Assembly: GCF_002865645.1 (NCBI RefSeq)
Contig: NW_020194685.1
Location: 3,149,499-3,213,498 of the forward strand
Length of the DNA: 64,000 bases
Reading direction: 5' to 3'
Source: Hyaloscypha bicolor E
Taxonomy: Eukaryota > Ascomycota > Leotiomycetes > Helotiales > Hyaloscyphaceae
The notes under the pieces are model-generated. The model worked only from the letters and a program-made list of their open reading frames with translations. It was not told the origin of the DNA and made no database searches. A program made the position numbers and the translations under genes. Of the stretch, positions 39,801 through 51,339 are shown piece after piece; positions within the stretch are counted from its first letter, which is position 1; each line of letters opens with the position of its first letter.

Positions 39801-42440
39801 CTTTTATATAAAAGATATTAAAATTAGTATTAATAGCTTTAAATCTAAACTCGAATTTTATAATAAGATTAAAGAAAATATAAATATAATTTCTTTTACT
39901 ATTTCAGCTATTTTATTAAAGTATAATAAAGAATACTTTTATAAGAATCCTAATATTATAATATTTCTATAGAATAATAACTTATATAAGAAATTTTATT
40001 AAATTAAAATTACTGGCTTTCTAAAGAAATATATATATATTTAAAGCTATTTTTAGATCTCAAATATTAAAAAATATATATATTTTTAATTTCTAGTTTA
40101 TTAATAAAATTAAAAATAAGAATATAGAAAAAGAGCTTAAGAAATTAAGACTAGTTATTTAAGCTTATAATAATAATAAGAAATATATAATATAAATATA
40201 ATAATTAGAAAATTATTCTTAATATTATAGAATTATATTTATATAATATCTTATAAGCTTATATTTAATTATAATTTTTATATTAATTTATTTTATAAAT
40301 TTATTAGAAAACTAAATCTAAAAAATAATTCTATTTTAAAAATTATAAAACTATTATATAATATATTAGAAACTAGAAATTATTAATTTAAAACTTATTA
40401 TTTCTATTATATTAATAAGCTTTTTATAAAATAGTATTTTCGAAAATAAATCTATTAGAAATTTTATTATTATAAATTTTGCCTTAATAAATGAAATTAA
40501 AAAAGAAATTATTCTTTAGTAATAGTTAATTATATAAATATATTCGTAAAAATAATTCTTAGTATTTAAAAATTCTAAAATCAAATAAAAACTAGCTAAT
40601 AATTAAATCTAATATTAAAGAATTTATTAAAAAGTTATTAGTAATAATAATAAAAATATTAGAAATCGGCTTTATCTTTAATATAATTCTTATTATTAAA
40701 TTTATAATAAATTCAAAATCAAATATTAGAACTAGATTTAATTTCAGAAACTAGTATTTTATAATTATAATATTTAAGTTTTTTATTAATAATACTTTTT
40801 ATAAAATATATATAAATATAAAATATTTAAAAAATAGCTATTAACTAATTAACTCGATATCTTACTTTAAATTATATTAAAGCCTTTATTAATTAGAGAA
40901 ATTAAAAGCAAGATTTAGTTATAGAAATATATAATATTAAAAAAAAAAAAATTCAAATATAAATACTAAAACTAATAAGGTTTTAATTAAGATTATAAGA
41001 GAAATATATTTTATTAGTAATCTAGTAATAAAGCTTCTTATTAATATAAATATTATAATTTTTAAGAAATCTAAATATATTAAAAGCTATAATATTAATA
41101 TTTTAGATAAGATTTCTTAAAAGAAAGATATTTTGAAATCTCTAGTTTATATAATAATAGGCTTTATTATTCTTGCCTTTATATTAATAATTATTTCTAT
41201 TTATTATTTAAACTTAATAAAATACTAGTAACTTTATTTATTTAATTAATAAATAGTAATATAAAAATAATATTAGCTAGAAATAATTTAGTAAAGCTTC
41301 TATTTTTACTTTATAACTTTTATTCGAAAAATCTTATAAATATTAAATATAATAATAAATTTCCGGTTATAAATATAAAAATTACGAATTTAATAGCCTG
41401 TTTTTTGAAAGAATTCTATTATAAAGATTTCGAGATAAAAATAAAATATTATACTAGTATTATAATTATAATAATATAAAAACTACTGGAATGTTTTCTG
41501 ATTTTCTAAATTAGTTTCCGAAAAATCTTTTTAATAATATTAGATTTATTAACTTATTAAAGAATTATTAAATAAAGATTAATTTATATTTTAATTAAAT
41601 AAATAAAAATTTATAAAGCCGGAATTTATAATTAAGAAATTATTAATAAAATATATAAAAAGCTAGAAGCTTAAAACTAACTATATTAAATAAAATAATA
41701 AGTTCTTATAACGTTTCTAATATTTATTATTTATAAGTATATATTTAGATAAAAATAACTAATAAATTAAGTTATAATTAATATATAAGAATTAAATAAT
41801 ATAATAATTCCGGATATTTATTTAATGCTTTTATAAAAGAAAATACTTTAAAGAATTATAAATTATAAATTTATTATAATAATTAATATTACTAGCTTTT
41901 TTTATTAATAATAAACTTATTCGAAAAGCCGGAAATACTTATAATAGTTTTCTTAAAAATAACTAAATAATTTAAAGATAAAGTTTCTTTTTATATATAT
42001 ATTTCTAAACTATTATAAAATAAAAAGATTAAATTATTTAAATAACTTCTTTTTTAAATAAATAAATTTAAAGCTTTTATTATTAGAATTATAAAATAAA
42101 TAAATAAAATATAAAGTTTAAAAAATACTAGTAATAAAGCTATTTTATAAAAAGCTCAAATACCGAGTTTAATAAAAAGAATAAAATTTAGATTTAGAAT
42201 AATATTTTGTATTTTTATTAAATAATAGTTCTTTAGCTTTTTAAAGTTTTTATAATAAAAACCTCAAATATTTAAAACTGCTTTAAAACCTTTCTTATTA
42301 ATTAAACTATATTAAGAATTATATAATATAAATAGAAATTCTTTAAGTTATATATAAAAAAAACTCTAGCTTTTAATATATAACTTATAACTTGAGAATT
42401 TAATAGAATTTATAAAGCTCGGAAATAAGCTCATTTTAAG
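36077..42440 (+). mobile_element. Element B: RIP-degraded Copia-like LTR element, plus strand
   Basis: The LTR starts TATTAGTATAGCTATTC at 36077 and is collinear with the minus-strand LTR at 19569 and with the weakly mutated copies at 1-262 and 49.7 kb. The interior matches element A in reverse. A Gag-like zinc-knuckle trace is visible at about 38115-38165 (NYNNYISKSC, where tyrosines stand where cysteine and histidine would be, as TGT/CAT to TAT changes give). No 3' LTR was found, so the right boundary is a guess. Assignment to Copia rests on LTR style and is tentative. Confidence 0.6.
36849..36879. repeat. (AT)n microsatellite
   Basis: About 15 AT units. The matching position of element A (about 5045-5060) has only a short AT run, so it expanded after the copies separated. 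Confidence 0.9.
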
Positions 42441-42469
42441 AAAAGAAGTAATATTATAATTATTATAAT

Positions 42470-43625
42470 ATATAATACTAGTAAAGATTAGACTAGAACT
42501 AGCTAAATATATAAAATCGAAATCGAGAAATACAAATTAAGGTTATATATTATAACTTTGCTTAAGCTAATATATAGGCTTATATATAGCTTATAATTAT
42601 TTAGATTTAAAGCTTTTTTAAGATTCTTTTCTTCTTTTTTAGCTTTGAATTATTGAATTAAAGATAGTTTAATTATATCTTTTAAGCCTTAAATCTTATA
42701 CTTATAATAAGTTATATCTTTAAAAAGAAAAGAATTAGGAAGTTTAATTAAATATTTATTTTCTAAAATAAAGAAATCGAATATTAGCGAGTTAATAAAT
42801 TAAAGAATAAGCTTTTTAATAATAGCTTTATTTTTTTTTATAAAGCATACTTGATTTCTTTTAGCTAATTATAATAGTTCTTATTATAAATAAAAATATT
42901 ACAAGTCTTTAGAATTAGCCCAATAATTTCTTTATATAAAGCTTTTAAGTTCTAAAATAATTTTTAGAACTTTGCTTTTAATAAAGCAAATTTCTCTTCT
43001 TTTTTCTTCTAAAAGAAAATATTTCTTTTATTATAAGTATTAATAAAATACTCGAATCTCTTAAAAAAAACTTAATAAGAGGCTCTAGTTTACTTTCTGG
43101 TAATATACTAGTAATATCCCGTATTATAGCTTTTTTTAATTTATTTAATTATTTTAGAACTTGCTTTTTATAAATCTTTTTTTAATAATAAAATTATTAA
43201 TTTATTTGCTTATTTGGCTAATCTAGAGCTTTTTTATTTAATTATTCTAGGGCTTTCTTTTATTTTAATATTAATTAATTAGTATAGAAATAGTTATAAT
43301 ATAATATATTTATATTTATTAAAAGTTAATTAAATAAATATTATTTAAATTCTTTATAAAATTAAGAAGTAAATAAGCTTTAAATTATATTATAAATATA
43401 AAATCTAGGGCCTTAAAGATATAATTAGATTGTTTTTATTTTAATAATTTAAAGCTAAAGAAAAAAAAAGATCTTAAAAAAGCCTCAAATTTAAATAATT
43501 ATAAGCTATATATAGGCCTACATATTAGCTAAATAAAATCGTGACACGTAACTTCGACTTTATATATCTAGCTAGTTCTAGTCTAATTTCTATTTATATT
43601 ATATATAATAATTATAATAAGAAGT
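42470..43625. mobile_element. Element with ~220-bp inverted repeats
   Basis: Arms at about 42470-42690 and 43400-43625 are inverted copies: the right arm's AATTATAAGCTATATATAGG and GCTAGTTCTAGTCTAAT occur in the left arm as reverse complements. The 700-bp centre is AT-rich and not recognisable. Long terminal inverted repeats suggest a DNA transposon (Mutator-like elements have such repeats) or two inverted solo repeats. No duplication was found. Confidence 0.55.
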
Positions 43626-44931
43626 ATTAAATAATTTAGAAATAATTTAAACCTTAGTATTTTATTAAATATAAGCTTTATATTAATAATTAAGAGCTAT
43701 ATTTATAGCAAACTTGCAAGCTATTTAATTTTATTTAAAGTTAATAAAAAATAAAGCAAATATATATTTTGAATTAAAAATATTATAAATATACGAGCCG
43801 GAATTAATTTAATAATAATACAAGAAAAAATAAAACTAATATAAGCTATATTTATAATAATTAAAAGCTTGGAAAAAGAGCTCTAAAAAGATATTAAAGA
43901 AAAGTAATATAGTTAGAGGCTCTAGTATTAGTAAGAAGTAAGCTTTATATAAATATTTTCTAGAAATTAATAATTTGGGAAAATAATATATACTAAGTTT
44001 ATTTGAATTAGAAACTAATATAGCTCTTTAAAATTTATATATTAAACGATTTTCGCTATTTAAAAGCTTTCTAATTAGATAAAACAAGTAGAATATAATA
44101 ATTGTGCCTTTTTAAAATATGTATTATAATGAGAATTATTAATTTGGGACTAATATAATTGCTTTATCTAATTAGGATTTATATACTTATATTCTAGAGC
44201 TTTATACTTTACTTGAACTCTTTTCTAGCTAGTTTATTTAACTCTTTTTACTATTTAATACAACTCTCTACTCTATAATCTTTATATATATTACTTTACT
44301 TCTTACTATTATTAAAAGTATTACTTTTGAGTACTTAGTTTATTACTTCCTCTTTACTCTCTTCCACGCATTCAAACACCTATATATGGTCCGAAATCCA
44401 TATAACAATCAAATCCCCATTATAATAGTAGTAATTAGCTAAATAAACGAGCATATGCAGGGTTTAATAATAGTGATTAGCTTAAGCGATAGTAGGGATC
44501 AATTAAACCCCCAAGGTCGACAACTCTCTTGCAAGTTCTTTCCTTAGAAATCAGCTCCTTCCATTTTCCAGCAATCCGCATAGAGCTTGCCATGAAACTG
44601 CACTGAGTAGATCGACTTCAAAATGTTGCCAGCCTAAAAACGGAGATTTTGGGGTCTGTCGACTCTGAATGGGAGGATTCAAAAATGAGATGCGATTGTG
44701 TACAATCATTTCTGTTGCCCGCTTGACTGCACTTATGCCAGAAACAACTCGAAAGTATGGCTTGGTGCTCTCTTCCAGAATAGTTGCCCGAGTAGTCCTT
44801 GTAGTTTGTGGCTGAAACGAATCCAATCTGGCTCGGCCGGCTACGACGACAACGGCATATAGTATCGGGAATACAGGGCATTAGGAGACTGATAGGCTCT
44901 CTAGCGTACAGATTAAGGTAGCAAACTCGCT
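43626..44931. other. AT island edge and gene-free stretch
   Basis: AT-rich until about 44390, then balanced. Two overlapping minus-strand open frames at 44551-44881 are not recognised and lack supporting features. Confidence 0.6.
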
Positions 44932-45092
44932 ATCCGTTACGCTGCCGCCAGCTTTACACTTCGTGCTCAATTATACGCGCAAAATTGCAGCAAATCAGAA
45001 GGCTCAAACCCGAATTTTGGCTCTCTGATTTGCTAGATTTCCTCGCTTAAAAGTGCACGGTCCAGTGTAAAGCTGGCGGCAGCGCAACGGAT
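44932..45092. mobile_element. 161-bp hairpin MITE with TA flanks
   Basis: Terminal inverted repeats of 29 bp with one mismatch: left ATCCGTTACGCTGCCGCC... and right the complement with TTGCG. A second, inner inverted pair (GCAAATCAG with CTGATTTGC) extends the fold. The ends can be read as a TA duplication around TCCGTTAC...AACGGA, as in Tc1/mariner-type MITEs. No coding capacity. Confidence 0.75.
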
Positions 45093-45295
45093 AAGGCCCT
45101 ATATTTCCAGGCCCTTCCCTAAAAGCAGCATATGCGCCTTCGATAAGGGCAACCACACCCTTTCAGGGATTGTCCCCTGTACTTACAAGGCGGCCTTCGC
45201 TCAAGAGGCCTATAATTATTACTCGTTTAGCGAATATCTTATAGCGTCTCATTAAGTTGATTTAGGGTGCACTACCTTGTGTTATAGGGGCTTAG
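45093..45295. other. Spacer, nothing recognised
   Basis: Two hundred bases without a gene or repeat that I can support. Confidence 0.6.
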
Positions 45296-45700
45296 TTACC
45301 CATTTATACGTACTCCTTTGAACGCCAATCGATTACTAGGATGTTTGAAGATGTGATTCATTACATCCAAGTAAACGGCCCTCGAACTCATGTTGTAATA
45401 AACATCCGAAGAAAATTCTTCGTCATCCTGCACCATACCCAGGATTCAATAAACTCTATCTCTTGGGTCCTGGCAGTCAAAGTACTGGCAATATTCAATC
45501 AGTCTTCTCAGGGGTTGAGATTCCAGTTCTATCAGGTCGCGGGTTGTCCTGAATCCCTTCACATTTTGACATGCTATTCGCGCTGGATTGGGGACAAACA
45601 GGCGAAACCGGGCTCCTGATCCGTGCCAGCGACGATCTTCACCTGCAGAGATATAGGGCCAAGAAACATACGTAAAAATCCTTGACGATACACGTAGCAC
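45296..45700 (-). pseudogene. HET-domain protein fragment with in-frame stop
   Basis: A minus-strand reading from 45700 contains LRRLIEYCQYFDCQDPRDRVY, the block of fungal HET proteins that precedes (A/G)-(I/L)-LG. A TGA at 45446-45448 interrupts exactly there, and the same frame then continues ILGMVQDDEEFSSDVYY and VYLDVMNHIFKH as the family does, to a TAA at 45296. The N-terminal HET core is absent. HET proteins mediate incompatibility cell death. It is a relic, not an active gene, unless the stop is a sequence error. Confidence 0.65.
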
Positions 45701-45727
45701 TATCGTAGCCTCATGTGTACCTATTAA

Positions 45728-48700
45728 CTAATTAATAAACAAAATCTTATCAACAATATCCGCACCTCCAACATTCGCCAAATCAAGAAAACACTCCCAA
45801 CAAACCTCCCCCCCAACAAGCACCCTATCATGCCTCTGCACACCCAAAGCCGCAGTCGCGATTCTCGCCAACCAATTTTTACTCGCCCTCACCACGGCTG
45901 GTCCCTCAGGCCGCTCCAAAAACTCCTCCCAGCTCTCAATAGCCGTCATCGGATGCATATCGCACAGATCCTTCGCACCCATCGTATACTCCCTATTCTT
46001 TGATTTCTCATGCTCGCATCGAGATTTGTAGTAATAATCATGATCGAATTGGCTGCATCCGCGCTTGAATGCCGAAAGGATGTCTAGATCCGCGATCCAG
46101 CGTCCGTTGTCGTTAACTTGGATAAACCCTTCCACCAGCGAAGCTTCCACATCTCGCCTTCCCTGACTGGAAGTCCCAACATCGATAGCAATGCTCCAAT
46201 CCGAGAATCGCAAGTGCAAACTAGTATCTGAGAAGCAATTACTAGTGGTACCATCATAAGGTGCTCTGTTAATCACACGCCAGCTGTCGGCTGGCAGCTG
46301 CAGGACTTGGGGCTCAGTGGGCGGAACGATCAGGTTAATTCCCGGACGCCCGATGTTGCCGATTATGTGCCGGACTTCAGAGGGTTGGATGGCTTCTCCC
46401 GGGTCGCCGAGGAGAGAAGCGGCTACGTAGAGCGAGTCTCCGGAGGAGATGGCGAAGACATTTTGGAAGATTGAGATGGGGAGGTCGAGGGTGCCAGTCT
46501 CGAGCATGGTGATGCAGGCGAATGTCTGTTGTCGAGAAAGGGACTTTGAGAACAGAGTCCGGTCTACACCGAAGTGGTCTTTCAGCCATTTTGCATTGTG
46601 AAGCGGTCGTAGTACCACTTCGGTGTTGATTGTTGCGCTTGGGAGCGATTGATAGACGTCCTGGATCAGGGCCAAGGCACGAAGAGATTGGTAGAAGGGT
46701 TGTGGTGATTGGTCGCGGAGGAAGCTGTCGAGGCTCTGTGCACTTATTCCACCTTTATATAATGCGGTCTTCACATCGTCAAGGTCGATTTTCTTCTTTC
46801 GCTGGATCTTCTTGGATGCCCAGTAGGGTGCTCGGGCTTCCATTTGGTACGAGGCAAGGACCTCTGAGGTGACGTATAAGGCTGCCACTTGAGGATCTCC
46901 CAAAAAGTACTCGAAAGATGTGGAATGAATAGCTGGTTCGGTTTTCTCATCGTTCGGCTTCGAATTCTCATCCTTGGTCGCTCGAGCTTCCTGACTTTTC
47001 TGTTCGGACGTCCCTAAATCCATGAACAACCCAGGATCTTCAGCTACAATGGGATCTTCAAAACTTTCCCAGGAATCACTTCTTTCCAAGGAATGACTTG
47101 ATTCCCAGTGAATGCCCTGTAGAGTATCGATATCCGTATCGTGGCTTTTAAGAAACTTGAGCACTATTGCCATGTGGTTCGGTAGATTTCCCAGCTGTGT
47201 CAGAGTTTCGCAGGTTGGTACTACTGCAGCCGACGAAACCAAAGAGTTTCCACCAGAATCTGTCGTCGAGGTAAAGTCCTCGAAAGGGTTGCTTCCCTCC
47301 TCAAAAGTCATCATATAATCTGAAGTAACCTCGGATCCAAAATTCGAGGGCAGCGGTTCGAGTTTTATCATTGCCTTTGTCTTATTGAAGATCTCTTCCA
47401 CAGCGAATACCTCCGAGAAAGTAGTGGTCTCGACTAGAGGCCCAGGATCCAGTCTTGAATCAATCCACCTCTTATACCTCAGCATCCGCGGAAGATTTGT
47501 GGCGGCCGGGATCTCCGCATCAGGCAGACCAGTAGCATACTCGTAGGTTTGTAGATAATGCTTTTTATCTTTTGCAATTTCCACAGGCTCTTCTGAATCA
47601 TTGAGAGATAATTTAGGCAAATTTTGATTTGCAGGCGCAGACGTCCCAGCCTCAACGCCATCTCCCTGATTCTGCTCAACCTCCTGGTTCTGAGAGGTAC
47701 GGTCATTCGTAACTGTGGTTGTTTCCTCGGCAGGTACTTTCTTGGACTCTCGGCCTAAGTCTGGTCGATAGCGTATAATGACTTCCCAGGGTTTTGCGTC
47801 TGGGAAAAACCTCACAGCATACTTTCGGAGTAGTGAAACCCTATCCTCATCCCTCTCCAGAAGGGGGATAAAATTCTGGAAATCAGGGATACCAAAAACC
47901 GGAGGTGGGAAAGATTTAGGATCTTCGATGAACGCTGAACCTCGTCCATGTCCGAGCGCAAAGAGTTTTCTGTGAAGTTCATGATAGATGTCGGTTCCGG
48001 TAGCCATAGAAGAAGTGAAGGAGTTTGCCGCTTGTCCAAGTGATCGAACCCAATTTGACTCTGTTTTAAGTTTTTCAACCCATGCATTAGTAAGGAGTCG
48101 TTTCTTGGCTAACTTTTCTCCCGGGGCCATGAAAATCGATGATCTTTTGGATGCCGTCAACAGATTCTTCTCCAGAGCAATAATCACATCGATTGCATCT
48201 ACCGCGTTGTTGACTTTGAATCCCCAGCCACGTAGAATGGAGCCTAGGGCTACTTGCATTAATTGATCTGCGGATAGCCTTGACGAAGTAGTTGCAATAC
48301 TTCTTTGCAGGTGTACTGGAGGCCCATAATATCTGTATAAATCGTTAGTTTACTCTTAAGAGTCCAAGTTCATAATACTATATACCTCATATGGGCTAAT
48401 GACATGACCCAGTAAACGCCACTCTGGTCCTTGTCAGAGTTTGCAGATCTTTCAAGTCCTAAAGTGAGTTTGCCTTCTGTAGGGACTAGCCGATCATTTT
48501 GAAAGGCCGTTTTATGACCTAATACCTGAGAAGAACTGTGAGTATATTTATCGTGCAAGGCGTAGGCTTGATTGTCTGACTTACAATCAGATCTGGGTAT
48601 AGGTGCCAGCAGGACAAAGCTAGCAATAAGCTTCCATCTTGAATACCTTGTGGCTTTCCACTGAGCAACTCTTCCATCATATTCAAAGCAGTTGTCCAAG

Positions 48701-49519
48701 CCGAGATAACACTTGCATAAGTATTAATCTTCGCATTTACAGCAATGCTCAGATTATTCAAGATAAGCATTAGCCGAGTTTGCTCCTTATTCTTTGCTTC
48801 ATCAGCTCGCCTGAGCCAAGCTCTAGCACTGTTGTCCCACTCAGCCAGCTGGTTACGCTCGATCACTACTTGGGCTGCCAACATATGAGCTAATTTGATT
48901 GGTTCATCTGTTGATAAGAGTGCCATCTCCTTCTTCCTCGCTTCGACAATTTCAACCCAGATTGATATTGCTTCCCCAACACTGAACATACGGGCTCTGC
49001 AAATCGATCAGCATGGTTAATTTCCGTTCCGACAGCGGAAGGCACTCACAGCATACATCCCAACAGATGGACAGATATAGCACTACTTCCCGAAGTAGCG
49101 GCTGCCCAAATTGACGTTCCGTCAGCTCCGGTATAATCTGCAAAAATTCCATCGCTCAAAGTAGCCCGTGGATTGGCGGTAGCAGAGTTCGCAATCTCAG
49201 AGACTCTGGTTCCATATGCGTCAATGAGATATGGCGTGCGGGGAATGATATCTTCGAACAGAGCTCCTAGTTTCCGCGCTGTCACGTGCGTGCTGCCAGC
49301 CTCAGCAATTTCACGGCGCGTCGGGGTCAAGGCTGCGCCGAGTCCTCGGAATTGAGAGGGCGCTTCCAGCTAGAGATCCTCAGTTGTGTCCTTCCTTTGT
49401 AGAGAAAAGGGGATAAGTACCTTGACGAGGCTGAAGTCAAAATTAAGTAAACCGAGAGTAGCCACAAGCTCTTGCGATCCAGACAACACCGAAGCTGTTA
49501 ACTTTCCGATTGATGTCAT
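45728..49519 (-). CDS. Conserved ascomycete protein of unknown function, 1191 aa
   Basis: Five exons on the minus strand: 49421-49519, 49050-49369, 48585-48996, 48386-48525, 45728-48332. Introns are 51, 53, 59 and 53 nt, with GTACTT, GTGAGT, GTAAGT and GTATAT donors, and the CDS is 3576 nt. The protein starts MTSIGKLTASVLSGSQELVA. Its N-terminal third (SQFRGLGAAL, HVTARKLGALFEDIIP, ADGTSIWAAATSG, ISIWVEIVEARKKEMA) resembles a widespread uncharacterised family of filamentous ascomycetes. No catalytic motif, signal peptide or membrane segment is evident. The centre is acidic and disordered; the C-terminus has VCWEC. I do not know its function. The HET fragment lies 28 bases downstream of its stop, and an LTR copy lies about 220 bases upstream of the start. 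Confidence 0.85.
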
Positions 49520-49739
49520 TTTAGCTTTCTAGACCGGGCACAAAAAATTGCTGGGAGGAGAGAAATGGTCAGCGGATCAAGAAGGCTTAAGGTCTTTATG
49601 TGTGTTGTCCTGCTGCAAGCCGAAGCAGGATCGAAGCACAAAGGTTGCACAAGATACCGGGCCGCCCTATTAGAATTAGCACACGCAGCCCCCGACCCGG
49701 AATTTGCCGTGGCCTATCTTGTCCCCGAATAAAAATTCC

Positions 49740-50570
49740 TTATTGTCGAAACAGTTGCATTGCGAATTTAGGGGTCATGTGACCTCGCGTCACATGCGTG
49801 ACTCAACCGGTAGATTAGTCCTAATTAGGCTTAGCAGATTTAGGGGAAGCATATCAACACCACGATACTGCACTCCCTACTTCTAAATAATCAACCACTT
49901 CACCAATTACGCAATCAGCATTCCGCGCATATTACGTGACGGTGCTACGCGTTACTGGTCAGTGTGTCAAAGGATTATTCAAGTTATTCGAGTTATTCAT
50001 GAATAATTCATGAATAACTTGAATAAAATAAGAGTAACGAATATCTTAAATAATTTGAGTAAAATAGAATAATTATTCATGAATAACATGAATAACCATG
50101 AATAACCACGTGAAAGTCACGTGAAAGTCAATTAATTATAGTAAATTGACATATATTTAAATTTAAAAAAAGAAACTGAGGTATTTATTAAGCAGCCTTA
50201 TATAAGCTAAGCTAATACTTATATAAGGCTACTTAAATACAGATTTTCTATAATATATAAACTAATTATCGCTAAGGTTCGATCCGCTTACCAAGCGCCA
50301 CTACCACCTGATTGGGTAGCGAGGTGGCGCTAGGGGGCGCTAGGTGCGGGCCCTCCCGGAAGCCCTACCCGATTAGGCTAGCTCAATCACGTGCAGAGAT
50401 CACGTGCGTCATTTAAATTATTCATGATTATTCATGAATAACTTGAATAATATATGAATAAAATAAGAGTAACGGCCGTTATTCTATTCTACTCTATTCA
50501 TTTGACACACTGTTACTGGTGAACCGACACTTATATTACGTTTAATGAACCAGTATCGAGTTGTATTAAT
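49740..50570 (+). repeat. Solo LTR-like copy of the Copia-like family, interrupted by a MITE
   Basis: Plus-strand sequence from about 49740 to 49959 matches the LTR at 1-262 (GTCATGTGACCTCGCGTC, GCAGATTTAGGGG, CAACACCACGATACTGCA), continuing past the MITE at 50513 into GGTGAACCGACACT as the AT-rich LTRs at 36345 and 19290 do. The 5' start is degraded and the 3' end uncertain. Only slightly affected by RIP. It lies in the 5' flank of the 1191-aa gene. Confidence 0.7.
49960..50512. mobile_element. 553-bp hAT-type MITE
   Basis: Termini CAGTGTGTCAAA and TTTGACACACTG, flanked by the 8-bp duplication TTACTGGT (49952-49959 and 50513-50520). An 8-bp duplication with CAGTG ends is the signature of the hAT superfamily. 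Subterminal regions are rich in ATTCATGAATAA-type palindromes. No transposase. The empty site is visible in two RIP-degraded LTR copies (TTACTAGT at 36337-36344, and its complement at 19294-19301). Confidence 0.92.
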
Positions 50571-50849
50571 AGTAGTATGGTATGCTTAATATAAAGTTCT
50601 CTTTAAAATCTTCGGATTGGGAATGGATGAAATAGGCTTCTTGGGGAGAAGATGAGTTTTTATGTAAGGAGAAGAAAAAAGGGTAGTAATTGAAGGGTTT
50701 GACTATTCCCATGAATTACCATCAAGCCTATCGCTATGCGTGAATGGCAGCGACTTCTTGGTTGATACCTAGGGTAGGTGGGTCAGTGGTGAGGATCTTC
50801 ACTTCGGAACAGTCATCCACGGCGTAATTGTCTTTATTTCTGTCACTAT
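50571..50849. other. Spacer upstream of HET remnant
   Basis: No gene or repeat that I can support. Confidence 0.5.
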
Positions 50850-51325
50850 TTGATCTTGACCGTGAAACCATCCGCAGGATCTCCCGCGAGATACCGATGT
50901 CTCTCCAGCAGCTCAGGATTTCTGCTAATATCTAGCGACGTACCTCCCTCATGGTACCACAGAGCCTGCGAAGAAGTTTATGATCAATGTCAATATGGAG
51001 AACTTGATACAAAAGCTCAACTTCGTGTCCCGGACTATTCCACAAGGGCTAAGTCAACTCAGACTGTCGAATTTATAAAAAGGGTCCAAGCTGTGACATG
51101 GAATAGACGGATGGCGATCTTGAGAGATGGCTCTTTGGCTTTGGTTCCATCTAAAACTACCAAAGAAGACCATTTGTGTATTTTATTTGGTTGCGATGTA
51201 CCTGTAGTCCTCAACCACATGAGGACGGCTTTTGGGTACTCTTAGGAGAGGCCTACGCGCATGGGATCATGGACGGTGAGGCTTTAGATCGGCGCTATTA
51301 CGGGCAAGTATTTGAGATAGTATAA
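50850..51325 (+). pseudogene. C-terminal part of a HET protein, frameshifted
   Basis: The plus-strand frame contains KRVQAVTWNRRM, SLALVPSKTTKEDHLCILFGC and VPVVL, the typical C-terminus of HET-domain proteins. At about 51211-51216 the frame breaks: the expected continuation (HEDGFWVLLGEAYAHGIMDG, ending at TAA 51323-51325) is in the next frame, which fits loss of one base. The HET domain itself is missing upstream; MITE and LTR sequence stands nearby. It is a relic. It is on the opposite strand to the fragment at 45296, so the two are not obviously one gene. Confidence 0.75.
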
Positions 51326-51339
51326 TAGCCAAAGCAATG

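Noticed and set aside
44551..44881. Two overlapping minus-strand frames of 87-91 codons
   Set aside because: Neither has a recognisable motif, they compete for the same bases, and no splice extension was found.
50270..50310. GGTTCGATCC box resembling a tRNA T-arm
   Set aside because: It lies inside the hAT MITE and no D-arm, anticodon stem or acceptor stem can be paired around it.
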